A DNA stretch of 64,000 bases. It comes from Lutjanus erythropterus (lineage: Eukaryota; Chordata; Actinopteri; Lutjaniformes; Lutjanidae). The number at the start of each line of letters is the position of its first letter. Positions within the stretch are counted from its first letter, which is position 1. A program made the translations under genes and the position numbers. The stretch lies in assembly GCA_020091685.1 (NCBI GenBank), contig CM034607.1, positions 31,556,831 to 31,620,830 of the forward strand, written 5' to 3'. The notes beneath the pieces were generated by a model. That model saw only the letters and a program-made list of their open reading frames with translations, had not been told where the DNA came from and made no database searches. Shown here in pieces: positions 49,901 through 60,700 of the stretch.

Positions 49901-52900
49901 TTCTCATTTTGTTCTTTTTGGCGAGGAACTCCATTCCCCTTCTGTTGATGTTCTGTTGCATTTTCAGTATATTCAAATTGCTTAAAATAAAGCTTGGGTT
50001 TGAATTCAACATGTCTGGTCACGGGCACCCTTTGTATGTTGTTTAGGGAGGACGTAACAGTCCAGCGAAATGTAAAAAATGATGGTCAATTTGTGAATTT
50101 TGCAACAGTCTAAAGCATTTGAAAATCTGCAGGGAAGGGAAGGACGGTTGCAGTCGTGCTAGTAAACTAAAAATCTAAGTGTAAAAGAAAATTGATGATG
50201 ACAAAAAAGTGTTTAAAGTTACAGTTAAGTGCAAAGTCTCCTTTATGTTACATCTGGGGGTTAATAGGCAAAGTTCATGGTATTTACTGCAAAGTATTTA
50301 TGTGCAAGACTGTCAAAATTGAAGGTGCAATACTATGAAAAAGTGGTATGTCCCAATTGTTGACAAACAGCATGCAATGGTACGTTCTTCGTACGGGCAG
50401 CTGCAGCACTAAAAGTAAAACAAAGTATGTGATTTGAAGCGCAGCTCATCTTCTGTTTAAAGCCAGTGTTCTCTTTTAGCATACAGAAACCATTGTATCT
50501 CAGTCTTCAGTTACAAAATTTTATTCCCTGACTTTCATTAAAGTAAATGTGTTCTTGATGGATTCTTATCTACATGCTATTCTTTACTTCTGCAGCAGCA
50601 GCCTAATATCCCTGCAGGCAGGTTTAACTTCATTTTAAATACATTAAATAAAGACTTATGACCTTGTCTGAGATAAAGGCATTAGGATTTTCTAAAGGTA
50701 ATATACTCAAGAATGAGATAATGCAGACAGTGACTCCGGGCCAAGATGAAAATTTGCAATGTGAGTAAAACAAATAGCCTCTCACTAACTCTACTGCTGT
50801 GTTTCTGTCAGAGGTATCACTATTATCTCTTCTGGGCTTCGTAAACAACTCAGTCTAAGGTAACAAAAACACAACAATTAAAACAGACGTATATTAGAGT
50901 GCATTACTGCCATATTCTGCCAATAAATTCCTGTAAATCTTACACACTGGACCTTTAAGCACATCAGCAGGAGTCACTCAGATGCACATTAACATGAGCG
51001 ACACATGAGACTGACGGATCAGTCAATTAAAGCTGAGAGGATGCGGCGGAGCACCGATCTCTCCTCACCTCTGACATTCAGACAGTTCCTCCTCCTGACT
51101 TTGCCCTCGCGGTCCAGCACTGTGAAGCTCCCCTCGTCCACCATCCTGACCGACTGCAGCATCACCCGTTTCTCCGTCACGCTGAGGCGGCCCACATACT
51201 CTTCTGCCGACACCGCCGTCTGGTTGTACAGCACCACGGGCGGCGCCTCCGTTGTATGCTGTATCTCGGTCTGATTGGGATGAGCTGGTGTGGGCCTTCG
51301 CATGGTTTAAAATCAAACAGACGAGAAGAGATGTTACCTGAACTAATGCAGGAGCACCAACCACAGCTCATAGTACTGTCACTGGATATGAAAGGAAAAT
51401 GTGTAAATTCTCAAATATCGATGGAAAACTTAATTTATGCCATTGCTCATGGCCCAGTGTCCCCATAGATTTTCACTATCCATTGACATTTCAGTTGCTG
51501 ATCAATCAGGAAGTGCTGAAATGATCATTTGTCAGATTCTATACATTTATACAACTTTCAACCTGGAACCAACAGTGGGAACTTCTGAGCTGAGCTTCAT
51601 GTCAATATGGTGAATGCAACAGAAGTGAAGTAGGCTAATTTGCATCTCCCGTCCCTGGTTGGCTTTTAAATTCAAGTCAAAACAGCAAAACAGTTTGTAA
51701 TAAACACGACAGATTAGTGAATCTTTTCTTCTGTTGCACTTGCACTGACTGTACCTGAACTCCAGGGTGATGGGGCCTTCGACGTGGTTGAGATGGATGT
51801 AGTATGTTTCTCCGTACTTCACCACTTGCTCCAAAGCACAATCTGATCATGAAGACGAGAGGAAATAAAGGTCATGATGAAAGTCAGTATGCAGGCTACA
51901 AATCAGTAGTGTTGTTAATATCAATTGTGAAATACTTGTAGTTGTATTTAACTCTATTCTTCACAAAATCTTGTATTTTAGAAACCACATCTTTGAGAAT
52001 TTGTGCACAAAAGAAAAAGAAAGTTTGGAAAGTTTAGTTTGTGTACTGTAATTTGTTAACTGTGGGGTGCTGCATGCTTCATTTAAAGGATGCTGCGTTA
52101 TGTTCCAAAATGCAAATGTTACTTTTTGTTATTATTGGACGCCTTCAGTGTACAGATAACAAAATCGTGACGTGTAATTTATGGATACCATACAGGACTG
52201 TATGCTAAGTTTTTCCTACTGGTGCTATATTGATCATACAGGACAATCTTATCAGCCAGGTTAGGCTCTTATTTTCCCACTTCCATTCTCCATAAATCTC
52301 CACCTTATTTTAGTGTTTACTCAGAAACTACTTTAATCTGTTCATTTTGTTTTTCCCATCTTCTTTACCCCCCACACAAACAGGCACCTCTGGTCTCTCA
52401 GAGCACACACACCAGGGCTACTGTGTGCGGCTGCTCTGTTCGCTTTCTTCATCAGCAGTACATTTTCTAATGTCTCCCAAAATAACACAACTCGCGTTTT
52501 GGATTTTTTTTCACTTGCCATTTTCACAGCAGCAGATGAGCTGCATGTGGAGGAGGCTCATTGTAACTCCTGAAGCACAGCGAAGTATAGGAGGAGAGAA
52601 ACAATTGTTCTCTTAGATGGATCAAAAACTAAAAATAAAAGTTAAAACGGATCACCACATATACTTTGACGGCCATTAATATACCTGAGCAACCCACCCA
52701 AGCAAAGTCTATGTGTAGAGTATAAGTATTTTGGCATCTGGCTTGATGAAACGCTTAATTTCAAACGTCATGTTGACAATCTTGACTCTGTCTGACTTTC
52801 CAGTGCAAATTGAACGTCCCATTAAACCTGAGAACTGCAGGGAGATGAAGAGAAAGAAAAGACAAAGACGAGTGAATATAACGCGGATCTGTCTGTCTGT

Positions 52901-55900
52901 TTCTCACTGTGACACAAACTCCGGTCTTCAGTGTAGTTCAAACACTTCATGCTGCATGATCAACCAAATTTTTCATGCCTCGCTGACATTTCTGTCCATA
53001 TTTGCACACTCTGTCTCTCTTGCTTGCAATCACACTTTTTCTTTATCAGCTGACAATGTGAGCACCGTTATCTCCCTCAGGAGTGAACGTCGCTCATGTT
53101 CCTGTTCATTAATTACAAACTGATCCATTCTGTGCACCGTTCGCAAAAAATATGAGCACGTTCAATGAACGCTGCTCTTTTAGAGCATTCATGCACAACG
53201 CTGTCACACTGTATGTACCCAAAGACAACTCAGAATTAGGAAAGACCACTTTTGAATTCCACGCTCCAGACATATGGAATAAGCTGCAGAGTACTTTAAA
53301 AATGAATCTTAAAAGTTTCCAACAATTTAGAAATAATGTCTTAAACCCTCCCACAACAGAAGGCATTTTTTTTTATGTGATGAGGTTTTATGATTTTATG
53401 TTCTTCCTCTTGTTGATTGAATGGTTGTGTTCATTTTATACTATTTTATCACAGTTTTGTTTTATTTATTGTGACTTGCTATTTAAAGTGTATTGCATTT
53501 TTTTCTTTTACATTTCTTTGAAATTATCTGTTCAGGAATGTTTTTTTATTCTGTTTTTATTTTATGTACATTCAGGTCATGAAAATGTGTGTGCTGCAGT
53601 GATCATTTTGTTCAGTCCTGGAACTTCCATAATAGAGCACTGACCTGAATTGTGCAATTTATATTCTTTGCGATATATTCTAATATATTTGCATATTCAC
53701 ATTTTGCACAGTATTCCTGAAAGACTTTATATTTTTCTTCACTTGGTATGTATTTTTCATCGTTCAGCAGCATTCAGAGTGGAAGGCAAATGAAGAATTT
53801 CATAACTTGCTTTTTACTGTGCGACAATAAACACTTTGACGTGACTTTGAAGTTCTCGCAGGCGACATAAAATGAGGCGCTGGCCAGGTATATGTTTGGC
53901 ACATGTGACACCGTGCATCAACATAACAAAAGGGTGATAAAATAGGTTTGTAATTCCTTCCACAGTTCTATTGTGGGACTTCACAGAATCTGTATATGTT
54001 AATTTTCTGCATTCTTCCCAAAAAAGACACCAGTTTCTGTTGTTTCTCCCCAACTGCACCACTTTCCTACAGATGCATCACTATTCACCACCAAAACTAT
54101 GACTTTATACAGACAATGTCTCACTGGGGAACCCTCCCTAACACTCCACCCACCTCAGGATGAGGGTGCAGCAGAAAGCAGCTTACCCCTGACGATGAGG
54201 ACGAGGTGCTTGACTGCGTGGGTGTTGTTGGTGTTCCTGATGATGTACAGCCCCTCGTGCTCCTCCTGCACGTCCTCCAGCACCAGGTGGCCCAGAGAGT
54301 TGATGTGGACCCATCGGTGCATAGGCTGGCCTGCCTGCAGCAGAACCACCTCAGTCAACTCATCATTCTTGGGTTTGAACACGACCTCGCCAACGTTCCC
54401 GGGCGGGATATCGATGTGAATGTCCTCCCCAAAGAACGCTGTCCTGCGTTCCTCTTTGACTGGCAGAAACAATCATGATGTTTCATTAGGTGTTATTGAT
54501 AGCCTGCAATTTCTTATTTACATTTCTGCCCAAGTTTGAACCTTATTCCACTGCCACTTTATCTTCCTCATGCATATAATTTGTTAAAGGACCAGTGTGT
54601 AGGATTTAGTGGCATCTAGTGATGAGGTTGCAGATTGCAACCAACTGAATAGGCTACTGAGTACAGATATTGGATTACTTGTGAATCATATTTGTGTCTA
54701 ATTAGCAATGCATATCAGCAATTTGGTTGAAGTAACTGGCCAGGTAGTTAGCCAAAAATCATAAATCATAGATTGCCTCAGGTGATTTAGACTCTCATTA
54801 GTGCGACAGAGCACACTAGCGTAACAAAAGCCCTCAAGGTGCTTCTAAAACCTCGACATGGCGTCTACTGATGCTGAAAATGACCAAATGCTCTTTATAT
54901 TTTCACGCCAAAAACACATTCCTGACAGCGTCCTGGCGGTGCATCTCCTCTGCTGTGCTGTGTGTCAGCTGCACTGCACGAGCACAAACTGTTGCACATT
55001 TCTTTAATCTTTTTATTGATTAATCTGTGGATTATTTTCTAGGTTAATCCATTAGTTGTTTGCTCCATAAAATGTCAGAAAATGTGTCAAAAATGTTGAT
55101 GAGTGTTTCCCAAAGCCCGATGTGACGTCCTTAAACAACCCAAAGATATTCAGTTTACTGTCATAGAGGAGTAAAGAAACAAGAAAATATTCACATTTAA
55201 GAAGCAGAAATCTGATATATTTTTCTTAAAAATTGCTCAAATTGATTAATTAATTGTCAGAGCAGTTGCCAATTAGTTAATCAATTAATCTTTGTAGCTC
55301 TATGTGCCTCGTGAATTTTAGAGCAAATAAAACAAACTAACAAAGTAATTGCAAAGGCTGAATCTAGAGCCGATGTTCTGGAATACTACAGAAACATGAC
55401 AGCGCAACATGGCCGCCTCCACAACAATTCTTATTTTCAGGTGATTATAAACAATGAAAACATACTTATGAGTATGAGATTCTGTTTCCGCTATAGTCTG
55501 CCAACAAATCACCCTAAATCTTACACACTGGACCTTTAATTTACTCTTCCAAAGTCCCGCCCCCTTTTGCTCTGTGCTCCAATAACAGTTGAGTTTGCTT
55601 GGTACCCAACAGAACCTCGGTCAACTTTCTCCTTTCCTGTTTCCTGCACTTTTTTTTGGATAAAAAGAAGCACTGTAAAAGCAGCCAGTCAGTATGTGTC
55701 AGTGTCACAGACTTCATCACGAAGTTAGTTAATGATGTCACTGAGTGAATGACGTGCGCTGATTGTTTCTGTAGATCAAAGAGAATCAGACAAGACTTGT
55801 AGTGATGATGTAACTTAATATTTTTTGGTGAAAAAATATGACGCTACCATGTGATTTTAGAATGGACTTTGGTTCAACAGCAAATAAACAACAAAATAAG

Positions 55901-56794
55901 GCATCTTAATACGTCAGATCCGTCCACTTTGACCGAGACAGACTGAAAGAAGCCCTATTTTTTAAATGTTTTGTGTAACAATACAGATCATTGATTGTCA
56001 GAGACATATCATAATTGATCACCTGATTAAGGATTTCTAAACAGCGATACAGTTATCTTATTTTATGCATTTAAACTGGCAAACATGTTGAGTTTGCAGT
56101 TGCAAAGTACCTGAAGGAGTTGCTCTCAATCATTAGCTAACTTAGGCTGTGACTTAGGATGTCATTTTTACAGGTAGCCCAGAAACATCTCTTCACCATC
56201 TTCAAAATCTTGATATAAAATCACACAGCACAAGCACAGGAAATAGGAAGGTTGACAGAGGATCCAAAAATGGGCAGGACTTAGGAAGGGTCAGTTCTCA
56301 AGCAATTCCTAGTCGTGCATTTCAATCCAAACTAGCATGCAATTTTACCTTTCAAATTTGCTGACACAACTGTGGAAGAAAAGACAGAGAAATAAATAGA
56401 ATTAAACCAGATCTTTTTTTAGTTCTCTGCTCATTTGTACCAAGATCTCTAAATAAGTTCCTTTGTTCTGAATGAAAAAGCACTTCACCAAAAAGTCTGA
56501 AAGCGTTTGAAATGTAAATGCATCACATAATGACAGCTAAAATTAGACCAGATGTAAACACACTTTAACTTTCTCCTAAGACAAGAAAGGAAAGCAAATA
56601 ACTGGAAATATAACAGATCGCAAAATAACTTATAGCTTCCTTTGTTGTGCTTTTCAAAGAATCTATGCTAATCATTCAGCTGAAACACATGCAGTTTCAG
56701 CCATTCATTTATCCAAACCCTCAAGAGACTGATTATGTTTGTGCTTACCAGTGCAGAACAGGGCGCCGAGCACTGCAGCGTCGATTGCTTTCAT
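34763..56794 (-). CDS. Unnamed type I membrane protein with three cysteine-poor Ig-like domains, 9 coding exons
   Basis: Coding exons in gene order: 56794-56749, 56369-56349, 54459-54187, 51842-51755, 51295-51069, 49526-49239, 47223-47045, 38240-38145, 35215-34763. They splice in frame to 1671 nt, 556 residues. Layout: signal peptide 1-19, Ig-like domains at about 24-113, 114-218 and 219-314, a transmembrane helix at about 321-345, and a cytoplasmic tail to 556. All three domains keep the late-strand pattern (E/D-x-G-x-F/Y) but carry hydrophobic residues where the F-strand Cys should be. N-glycosylation sequons are at N100, N150 and N167. The tail has two YxxPhi-type motifs (Y380-TRF, Y416-QAL) and a Ser/Thr/Ala-rich end. 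Surface adhesion or receptor function is likely from architecture alone. I do not recognise a named orthologue. Confidence 0.85.
36000..36700 (+). repeat. 0.6-0.7 kb interspersed repeat, copy 1 (Ig-like gene intron)
   Basis: Shares with 39680-40310 the ordered phrases GATACCAT, CTGTTTAG, AATATTC(A/G)AAT, GCTGCATGGT/ACTGCATGGT, GGGTACC/GGGTTCC, CATG(C/T)CAGTTTTT and GACAAGCTG. No coding content. TE class unknown to me. Confidence 0.65.
38145..38240 (-). CDS. Cytoplasmic tail exon 1
   Basis: 96 nt, phase 0-0, acceptor gtctgcag and donor AAG|GTCAGT. Encodes VVHEAYTRFTEESLMQSVCD and on to TIK, with a YTRF sorting-type motif. Its pyrimidine tract is replaced by a (TG)n microsatellite. Confidence 0.8.
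38246..38276. repeat. (AC)n microsatellite abutting the acceptor of cytoplasmic exon 1
   Basis: In gene orientation, TG repeats end five bases before the AG|GTG acceptor at 38241. Confidence 0.9.
38383..38404. repeat. (AC)n microsatellite
   Basis: About ten AC units, intronic. Confidence 0.85.
39680..40310 (+). repeat. 0.6-0.7 kb interspersed repeat, copy 2 (Ig-like gene intron)
   Basis: Second diverged copy of the repeat at 36.0 kb. A 119-codon ORF (39644-40003) falls in it but has no recognisable domain and is not conserved in copy 1. Confidence 0.65.
42600..42815 (+). mobile_element. LINE 3' tail
   Basis: Ends with CCCAGGGATCAATAAAGTAT and TTCTGATTCC, the typical tail of L2/Rex-type LINEs of fish. 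No coding part is recognisable. Confidence 0.6.
44158..45293. mobile_element. AAAGGTCCAGTGTGTA inverted-repeat element, copy 1 (full ends)
   Basis: Left end TTAAAGGTCCAGTGTGTAGA and inverse right end TTTTACACACTGGACCTTTAA are both present, 1.13 kb apart. The middle contains unrelated A/T-rich sequence and a (TAAAC)n tract, so it may hold insertions. Confidence 0.7.
45027..45064. repeat. (ACTAA)n pentanucleotide repeat
   Basis: About 7.5 perfect units. Confidence 0.95.
46098..46124. repeat. (CA)n microsatellite
   Basis: About 13 CA units, intronic. Confidence 0.9.
46924..46973. repeat. (CA)n microsatellite downstream of the transmembrane exon
   Basis: Interrupted CA tract; in gene orientation TG repeats 72-120 nt after the donor at 47044. 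Confidence 0.9.
47045..47223 (-). CDS. Transmembrane exon
   Basis: 179 nt, acceptor tctctctctcag and donor CAG|GTAACA. After AYKLPP comes a run of about 25 hydrophobic residues (321-345) with two Cys near the inner face (possible palmitoylation), then a basic stop-transfer stretch, YKVHKRNEKNKR. This fixes type I topology. Confidence 0.88.
47832..48063. mobile_element. AAAGGTCCAGTGTGTA element, copy 2 (right end only)
   Basis: Right part matches copy 1 (TGATTATACACTAATGAA, TATTATATTCCATTTC) and ends GCACACTGGACCTT. The left end is missing. Confidence 0.65.
48130..48965 (-). mobile_element. LINE reverse-transcriptase fragment, minus strand, dead
   Basis: Frames on the minus strand read KGVPQGSILGSVLF (palm), then HLYADDTVLY with the catalytic YADD box at about 48776, NAGKTKFMLF, DDKLTFKHHI and VLDYGDILYMHASA. 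Frameshifts separate the blocks. Typical of L2/CR1/Rex-like LINEs of fish. Lies in the intron between the domain 3 and transmembrane exons, in the same orientation as the gene. Confidence 0.85.
49239..49526 (-). CDS. Ig-like domain 3 exon
   Basis: 288 nt, phase 1-1, acceptor tttctccacag and donor G|GTAAGA. Encodes 96 residues with no cysteine: YGENLKINLYL (B strand), NIVYRPKSD (C), SDRGIFKVTD (F, Val for Cys). Clearly homologous in layout to domain 1. Confidence 0.85.
50893..50958. mobile_element. AAAGGTCCAGTGTGTA element, copy 3 (66-bp right-end fragment)
   Basis: Ends CTTACACACTGGACCTTTAA after GCCATATTCTGCCAATAAAT, as in copies 1 and 2. Confidence 0.65.
51069..51295 (-). CDS. Ig-like domain 2, second exon
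   Basis: 227 nt, donor G|GTGAGG. The acceptor gcgaag| has a weak pyrimidine tract, but it is the one that keeps frame and restores the FRP motif that matches FKP and YRP in domains 1 and 3. Sequons at N150 and N167; F strand DEGSFTVLD with Val for Cys; Cys 214 near the last strand. Confidence 0.78.
51755..51842 (-). CDS. Ig-like domain 2, first exon
   Basis: 88 nt, acceptor catgatcag and donor AG|GTACAG. Encodes DCALEQVVKYGETYYIHLN and on to ITLEF. The Cys at 115 is one of only two in the ectodomain. Ends phase 2 inside the Arg codon of the F-R-P motif. Confidence 0.82.
52690..53850 (+). mobile_element. LINE ORF2 C-terminal fragment, plus strand, dead
   Basis: Reads YKYFGIWLDETLNFKRHVDN at about 52717-52776, then an interrupted stretch, then FEFHAPDIWNKLQSTLK within 53152-53400, the conserved RT tail. 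The 3' end has CAATAAACACTTTGACGTGA. Antisense to the Ig-like gene. Confidence 0.8.
54187..54459 (-). CDS. Ig-like domain 1 exon
   Basis: 273 nt, phase 1-1, acceptor tttctgccag and donor G|GTAAGC. Encodes 91 residues (23-113) with no cysteine. Landmarks are GEDIHIDI (B strand), VVFKPKN (C strand) and HEGLYIIRN (F strand, Ile at the usual Cys position). Sequon at N100. Confidence 0.85.
54594..55539. mobile_element. AAAGGTCCAGTGTGTA element, copy 4, with nested insertion
   Basis: Left TTAAAGGACCAGTGTGTAGG and right CTTACACACTGGACCTTTAA ends are inverted copies 946 bp apart. The repeat copy at about 55010-55305 sits inside it. Confidence 0.7.
55010..55305 (+). repeat. GGGCTGTAACT-type repeat, copy 2, nested
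   Basis: Same ordered phrases as the 15.4 kb copy, longer on its right side (TTTACTGTCATAGAGGAGTA). Lies inside inverted-repeat copy 4. Confidence 0.65.
56349..56369 (-). CDS. 21-nt microexon completing the signal peptide
   Basis: A long pyrimidine tract ends in ttccacag|, followed by exactly 21 nt and a GTAAAA donor; phase 1 at both ends. It adds VVSANLK after the hydrophobic core, placing V at -3 and A at -1 of a good signal-peptidase site (VSA|N). Without it the signal peptide is about 15 residues with no such site. Confidence 0.72.
56749..56794 (-). CDS. Ig-like membrane protein coding exon 1 (start, hydrophobic signal core)
   Basis: ATG at 56794-56792 with A at -3. Encodes MKAIDAAVLGALFCT plus one base, ending G|GTAAGC. 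A strong acceptor (pyrimidine run then accag) ends at 56811, so this exon starts at 56810 and at least one non-coding exon lies farther upstream. Confidence 0.8.
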
Positions 56795-57762
56795 CTTGAG
56801 TCGTCGGTCTCTGGTAAAAAAGAAACCCACACACGAGACACAACAAATGAGAAAAGCTTTTTATAGCACGATTATGACTTCCTAAAAACAGATATCCGCC
56901 TTAATTATGTCAAGATGGGATAATTTTATTTGACATGAGAATATTTTTCTTTAAACGAGGTTAACTTTCTCGAGGTAAAGATGAACTGCTAATTTGTGTT
57001 CGGTGTTTAATTGAAAAACACCTCTGCAAAGTAGAATCGTGCCAAATTCAATCTGTGTCCTCGAGCTGAAGAGGAGTTTCCTCCCCCTCCTGTTCTGCAC
57101 CACCCCGCTACATTAAACTGCATTTCACAAATTAGCTCTGAAACACCTGAGGGAGAACACAGCCAACACTCCATGACAAGAACGTCTATGGTGCTGCTGT
57201 AAAGACAATATACACTATTAAGCCCAGGTTTACAGATAAGGTGTCTTCAAAGAAGAATGAGGCGTGAGTCAAAGACGTAACACTGTGCTGCTGAAGCTCT
57301 CCTGCGGTGTGACGAGTCAATCAGCTCTGCACTCACGACACATGACCGCAAAACCAGAGAGACGCATAGAGAAGGAGGGGAGAGGAGGAAGAAAAGCAAT
57401 AAAGACAGGAGGGAAGAACAGTGAAGGAAGAGAGGCTGCAAGAGAGAGTGTGTGGTCATCCCGCTGGGACAATGAGATGGACAGGAGCCAGCTGGCACGA
57501 GGAGACTCTTTGACCTTTCACGACGCTGGCACTGGATTAGACTGAGCAGCAGTGGGACAGTTATCAAGGTGGGATAGTTAGACGGACAGATAGCAGAAGA
57601 GACAGAGAGAAACAGCAGCAAAAAGAGGGAAATCTGACTGGACAGAATTACTAACAACTCAACAACTGGCTGGTTCAGAGAGAAGGGCTGTTTCCTGTGA
57701 GAAGAGGCTGTCTGGCAGCAAAGTAAAGTGGTGAAAATATTCTAAATATACACTTAAACTGA

Positions 57763-57789
57763 TTTTTTTTTTTTTTTTTTTTTTTTTTT
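57763..57789. repeat. Poly(T) run
   Basis: About 27 consecutive T. Confidence 0.9.
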
Positions 57790-60700
57790 GATAGATAAAA
57801 GACTTTTTGTTACTGACCCTGAATTACACTGGTTAGCTTCTGTGCTGGTGCTCCTCTCTGCTTCTCCAATCTGAGGATGCCAGCAGGTATCCTCTGTGGG
57901 TAAAACACTTATAATTGATAAGTTCCTCATACAACTCTACATTATATAATCCAAATTATCCCTTTAACATGCATCCCATCACAACTGGACTCTGACCACA
58001 TTTGAAGGCGATCTGGGCCACACTGAAGGACCGCCTACTCAACAGCTGTCTGATTTCCATTTGCCTCACTGTAATGCAAATTACGTGTTCAGGCTCTCTT
58101 CCCAGCCGAAATAAGCAGCAGATGTTTGTGACCACACTATCTGTTTCAACTGAACTCACCACTGAGCTAGAAACTGCAATATCCCCACACTCTCTTTAAA
58201 AACTGCGCAATTTTGAGAGTTGCCAAGTGAGAAGACACAACCTTAAAAATCATTTGTGACTTCCTTTAAATTTGGCATTGATTGCAACACACTGATTTTT
58301 TTTCTTTCCTTGTAAAAGACACTGTGTCAGTTTGTCACAGCTGCCCCAGTATGTCGACTACTCTGTCTAAAATGCAACTGATTTATAAATAAATCTCAAG
58401 TGATTTCACCATTTAGACAAGTTTTATGAAAGAAGATAATATTTTATTTATGGTAAACCTGTCAAACTATACAAATACAGTAAATAGTAACCAAGAAAGG
58501 TTTGTTATGTCGCCCAAGGAGAAAGTCCCAGGACCAGCTTTAAGAAATTGCACATTTTTGTGAGTTGTGAGAAACTTTATAAACCACTGTGACATGATTG
58601 GAGAAGCAGACAGGAGTCATGGTGCAGAAACTAAGCAATGCACCGCAGTGGAAGGGATCAACAGAGAAATGTACTTTAGCCACCAAAGAAAAAGATCCAC
58701 CTAAAACAGAATCTGTATCAGTTTAAATGTATGCTATATTTAGAATATTTTACTGCTTTACCTTGCTGTCAGACAGACTTCTAATTTGTGCTATATTATA
58801 GATTTAAGCCAGCAAAAAGCTACAAAATGAGTTTCAGAGTTCTGCCCCAAATCATGAAGTCTGGAAAGTTATTTTCCTGTTTCTATCCACCGCAGCATTA
58901 CGAAACAGAGAGAATCACTGCATCTCCCGACTCCGACTGAGAGAACAATAAAAAGCCACTGAATTCCTGCCAGCTTCCTCAGATGAGGGATTAGAGTGCT
59001 ATTTAAAGAAAAAAAGACAGAAGAAAGCCCATCTACTCTCCCTCTGCACAACAACAGACGCAAAGTCACTCCCAAATGACACCCGCCTCGCACTGAAGTG
59101 CAGAAAAATTACTCAAGAGCCTCTTAGTCCTTTAGCACAACACAGTAATCATGGCATATTTTCTAATCGGTGCCCTGTGTGGCAGGTTTCAATCGTTGTA
59201 CAAACCCATTAGCTTATTGCATGTGTGAGTGCTCGTAGCGGGGCGCTGCAAAGACAAATCACACGTTTAAATCATTGATGGACACAGCTATAAAGCTGAC
59301 AAGAAAATAGGAGGTTGCTGCTGCTTATATGAAGGTCATACTGCACGTCATTGACCAGACACACGCACATACATTTACTTTCTCTCTCTTAGACAACTAA
59401 GCTCTTAATAATACATTTGTATGGATGCACTTTGCCTCACCTAGGCATCTATAAACACCATGTTCAGACTGTGAAACAAATATTCTGTGCCCATGAAAGA
59501 ATAAATACACAATATGACTCAGTTATCAAAACTGATGCTCCTTATTTTCCACACACAGAACTTTTGGCAGCATTTTTGATTGGTCAGCAACATTAAAACA
59601 TTCAAACTGAAATTTAAATAAACCGCATTCAATTGGTTTGCTTTTGTCTTCCTTGACCTTTCTCTCAGGATTTGTCAGGTGTTGTCAAATACTGACGTTT
59701 TAGGTTGGTAACGTGTCCTAAACACAGCAAAACTGAGAGAAAATAAGAAAAGCTAGGGGTGGAACGGTACGTGTATTCATCCTGAATTGTTTGTCACAGG
59801 ATGTTCAGATCGATACATGACTTCCTCAGTCCATCCACCCTGTGACCAAACCATCAGAATCGTCTACAGAAATTTTTGAGTGCAGGTTTACTTTCACTCT
59901 CACTTTATTACATTTAATACAGAACTGGGCCATTGCATCAAACTGTGACCCTCTAATAAGTTAGGAACATTCATAACTTGTAGCTACATGTAGCTAATGG
60001 TTAGCTACATAGCAGCACCTTGCGAGTGTTGAAGTTATAAAACAGTGGTGGTGATAAACTCCCCAGTTTAACGTGGAAGTGAGATGGAAAAGCCACCACA
60101 GAAAAAAACGCCATAAGGTTGAGAAGAAAGGGAAGTTTCAGGAATAATTGATGAGCTCTTAATTCGTCTAACCTCGGGGGGCGGAGAGAGTGATCTGCCT
60201 GATCTGCAAATGGATGAATTTGGTGCTTAAGGAATTTTTAAGGTTTTAAACTCCATCATGAGACCAATCACAAATCATACAACGAGTTCATGAGGATTCC
60301 TGTGCAGCCCTCAATCACATGCAGGCTCCCTATGCTGCCACTCACTCATCAAAACTTTGAGACCCCCTGGTTTAGGCTAATGCAGTGTATTAGATTGTAC
60401 TTTTTTCCCACAATATCCGATTTTGGGCAGTTTAAGTCGATACTGATAATGATACTGAGTATTAGATCTGTGCATCCCTACTAAGAAGGCTACACAAGGC
60501 ACATCCCTGCTGAACTTTCACCCCTTAACAACCCAAAAAGAACCATTTGCTATCCGAAAGGGGCACTATGAAAAAATATTTTCAAAGAATAACACACAAT
60601 TTGATAAAACTGGAGGGCTAATGATGCATTTGCCAGTGTTTTTCTGGAGGGCGGTTGCTTTAATTTAAGGTGAAAATTCAGAAAAACTTCTGTGTCTGGA

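Noticed and set aside
53152..53643. 163-codon ORF as a host gene
   Set aside because: Its N-terminal half is the conserved tail of a LINE reverse transcriptase and the rest is the AT-rich 3' end.
57247..57657. Minus-strand 136-codon ORF starting with a hydrophobic, signal-like stretch
   Set aside because: It is a translation of a purine-rich (plus) / pyrimidine-rich (minus) low-complexity tract; Leu/Ser-rich throughout, no domain and no splice link to the Ig-like gene.
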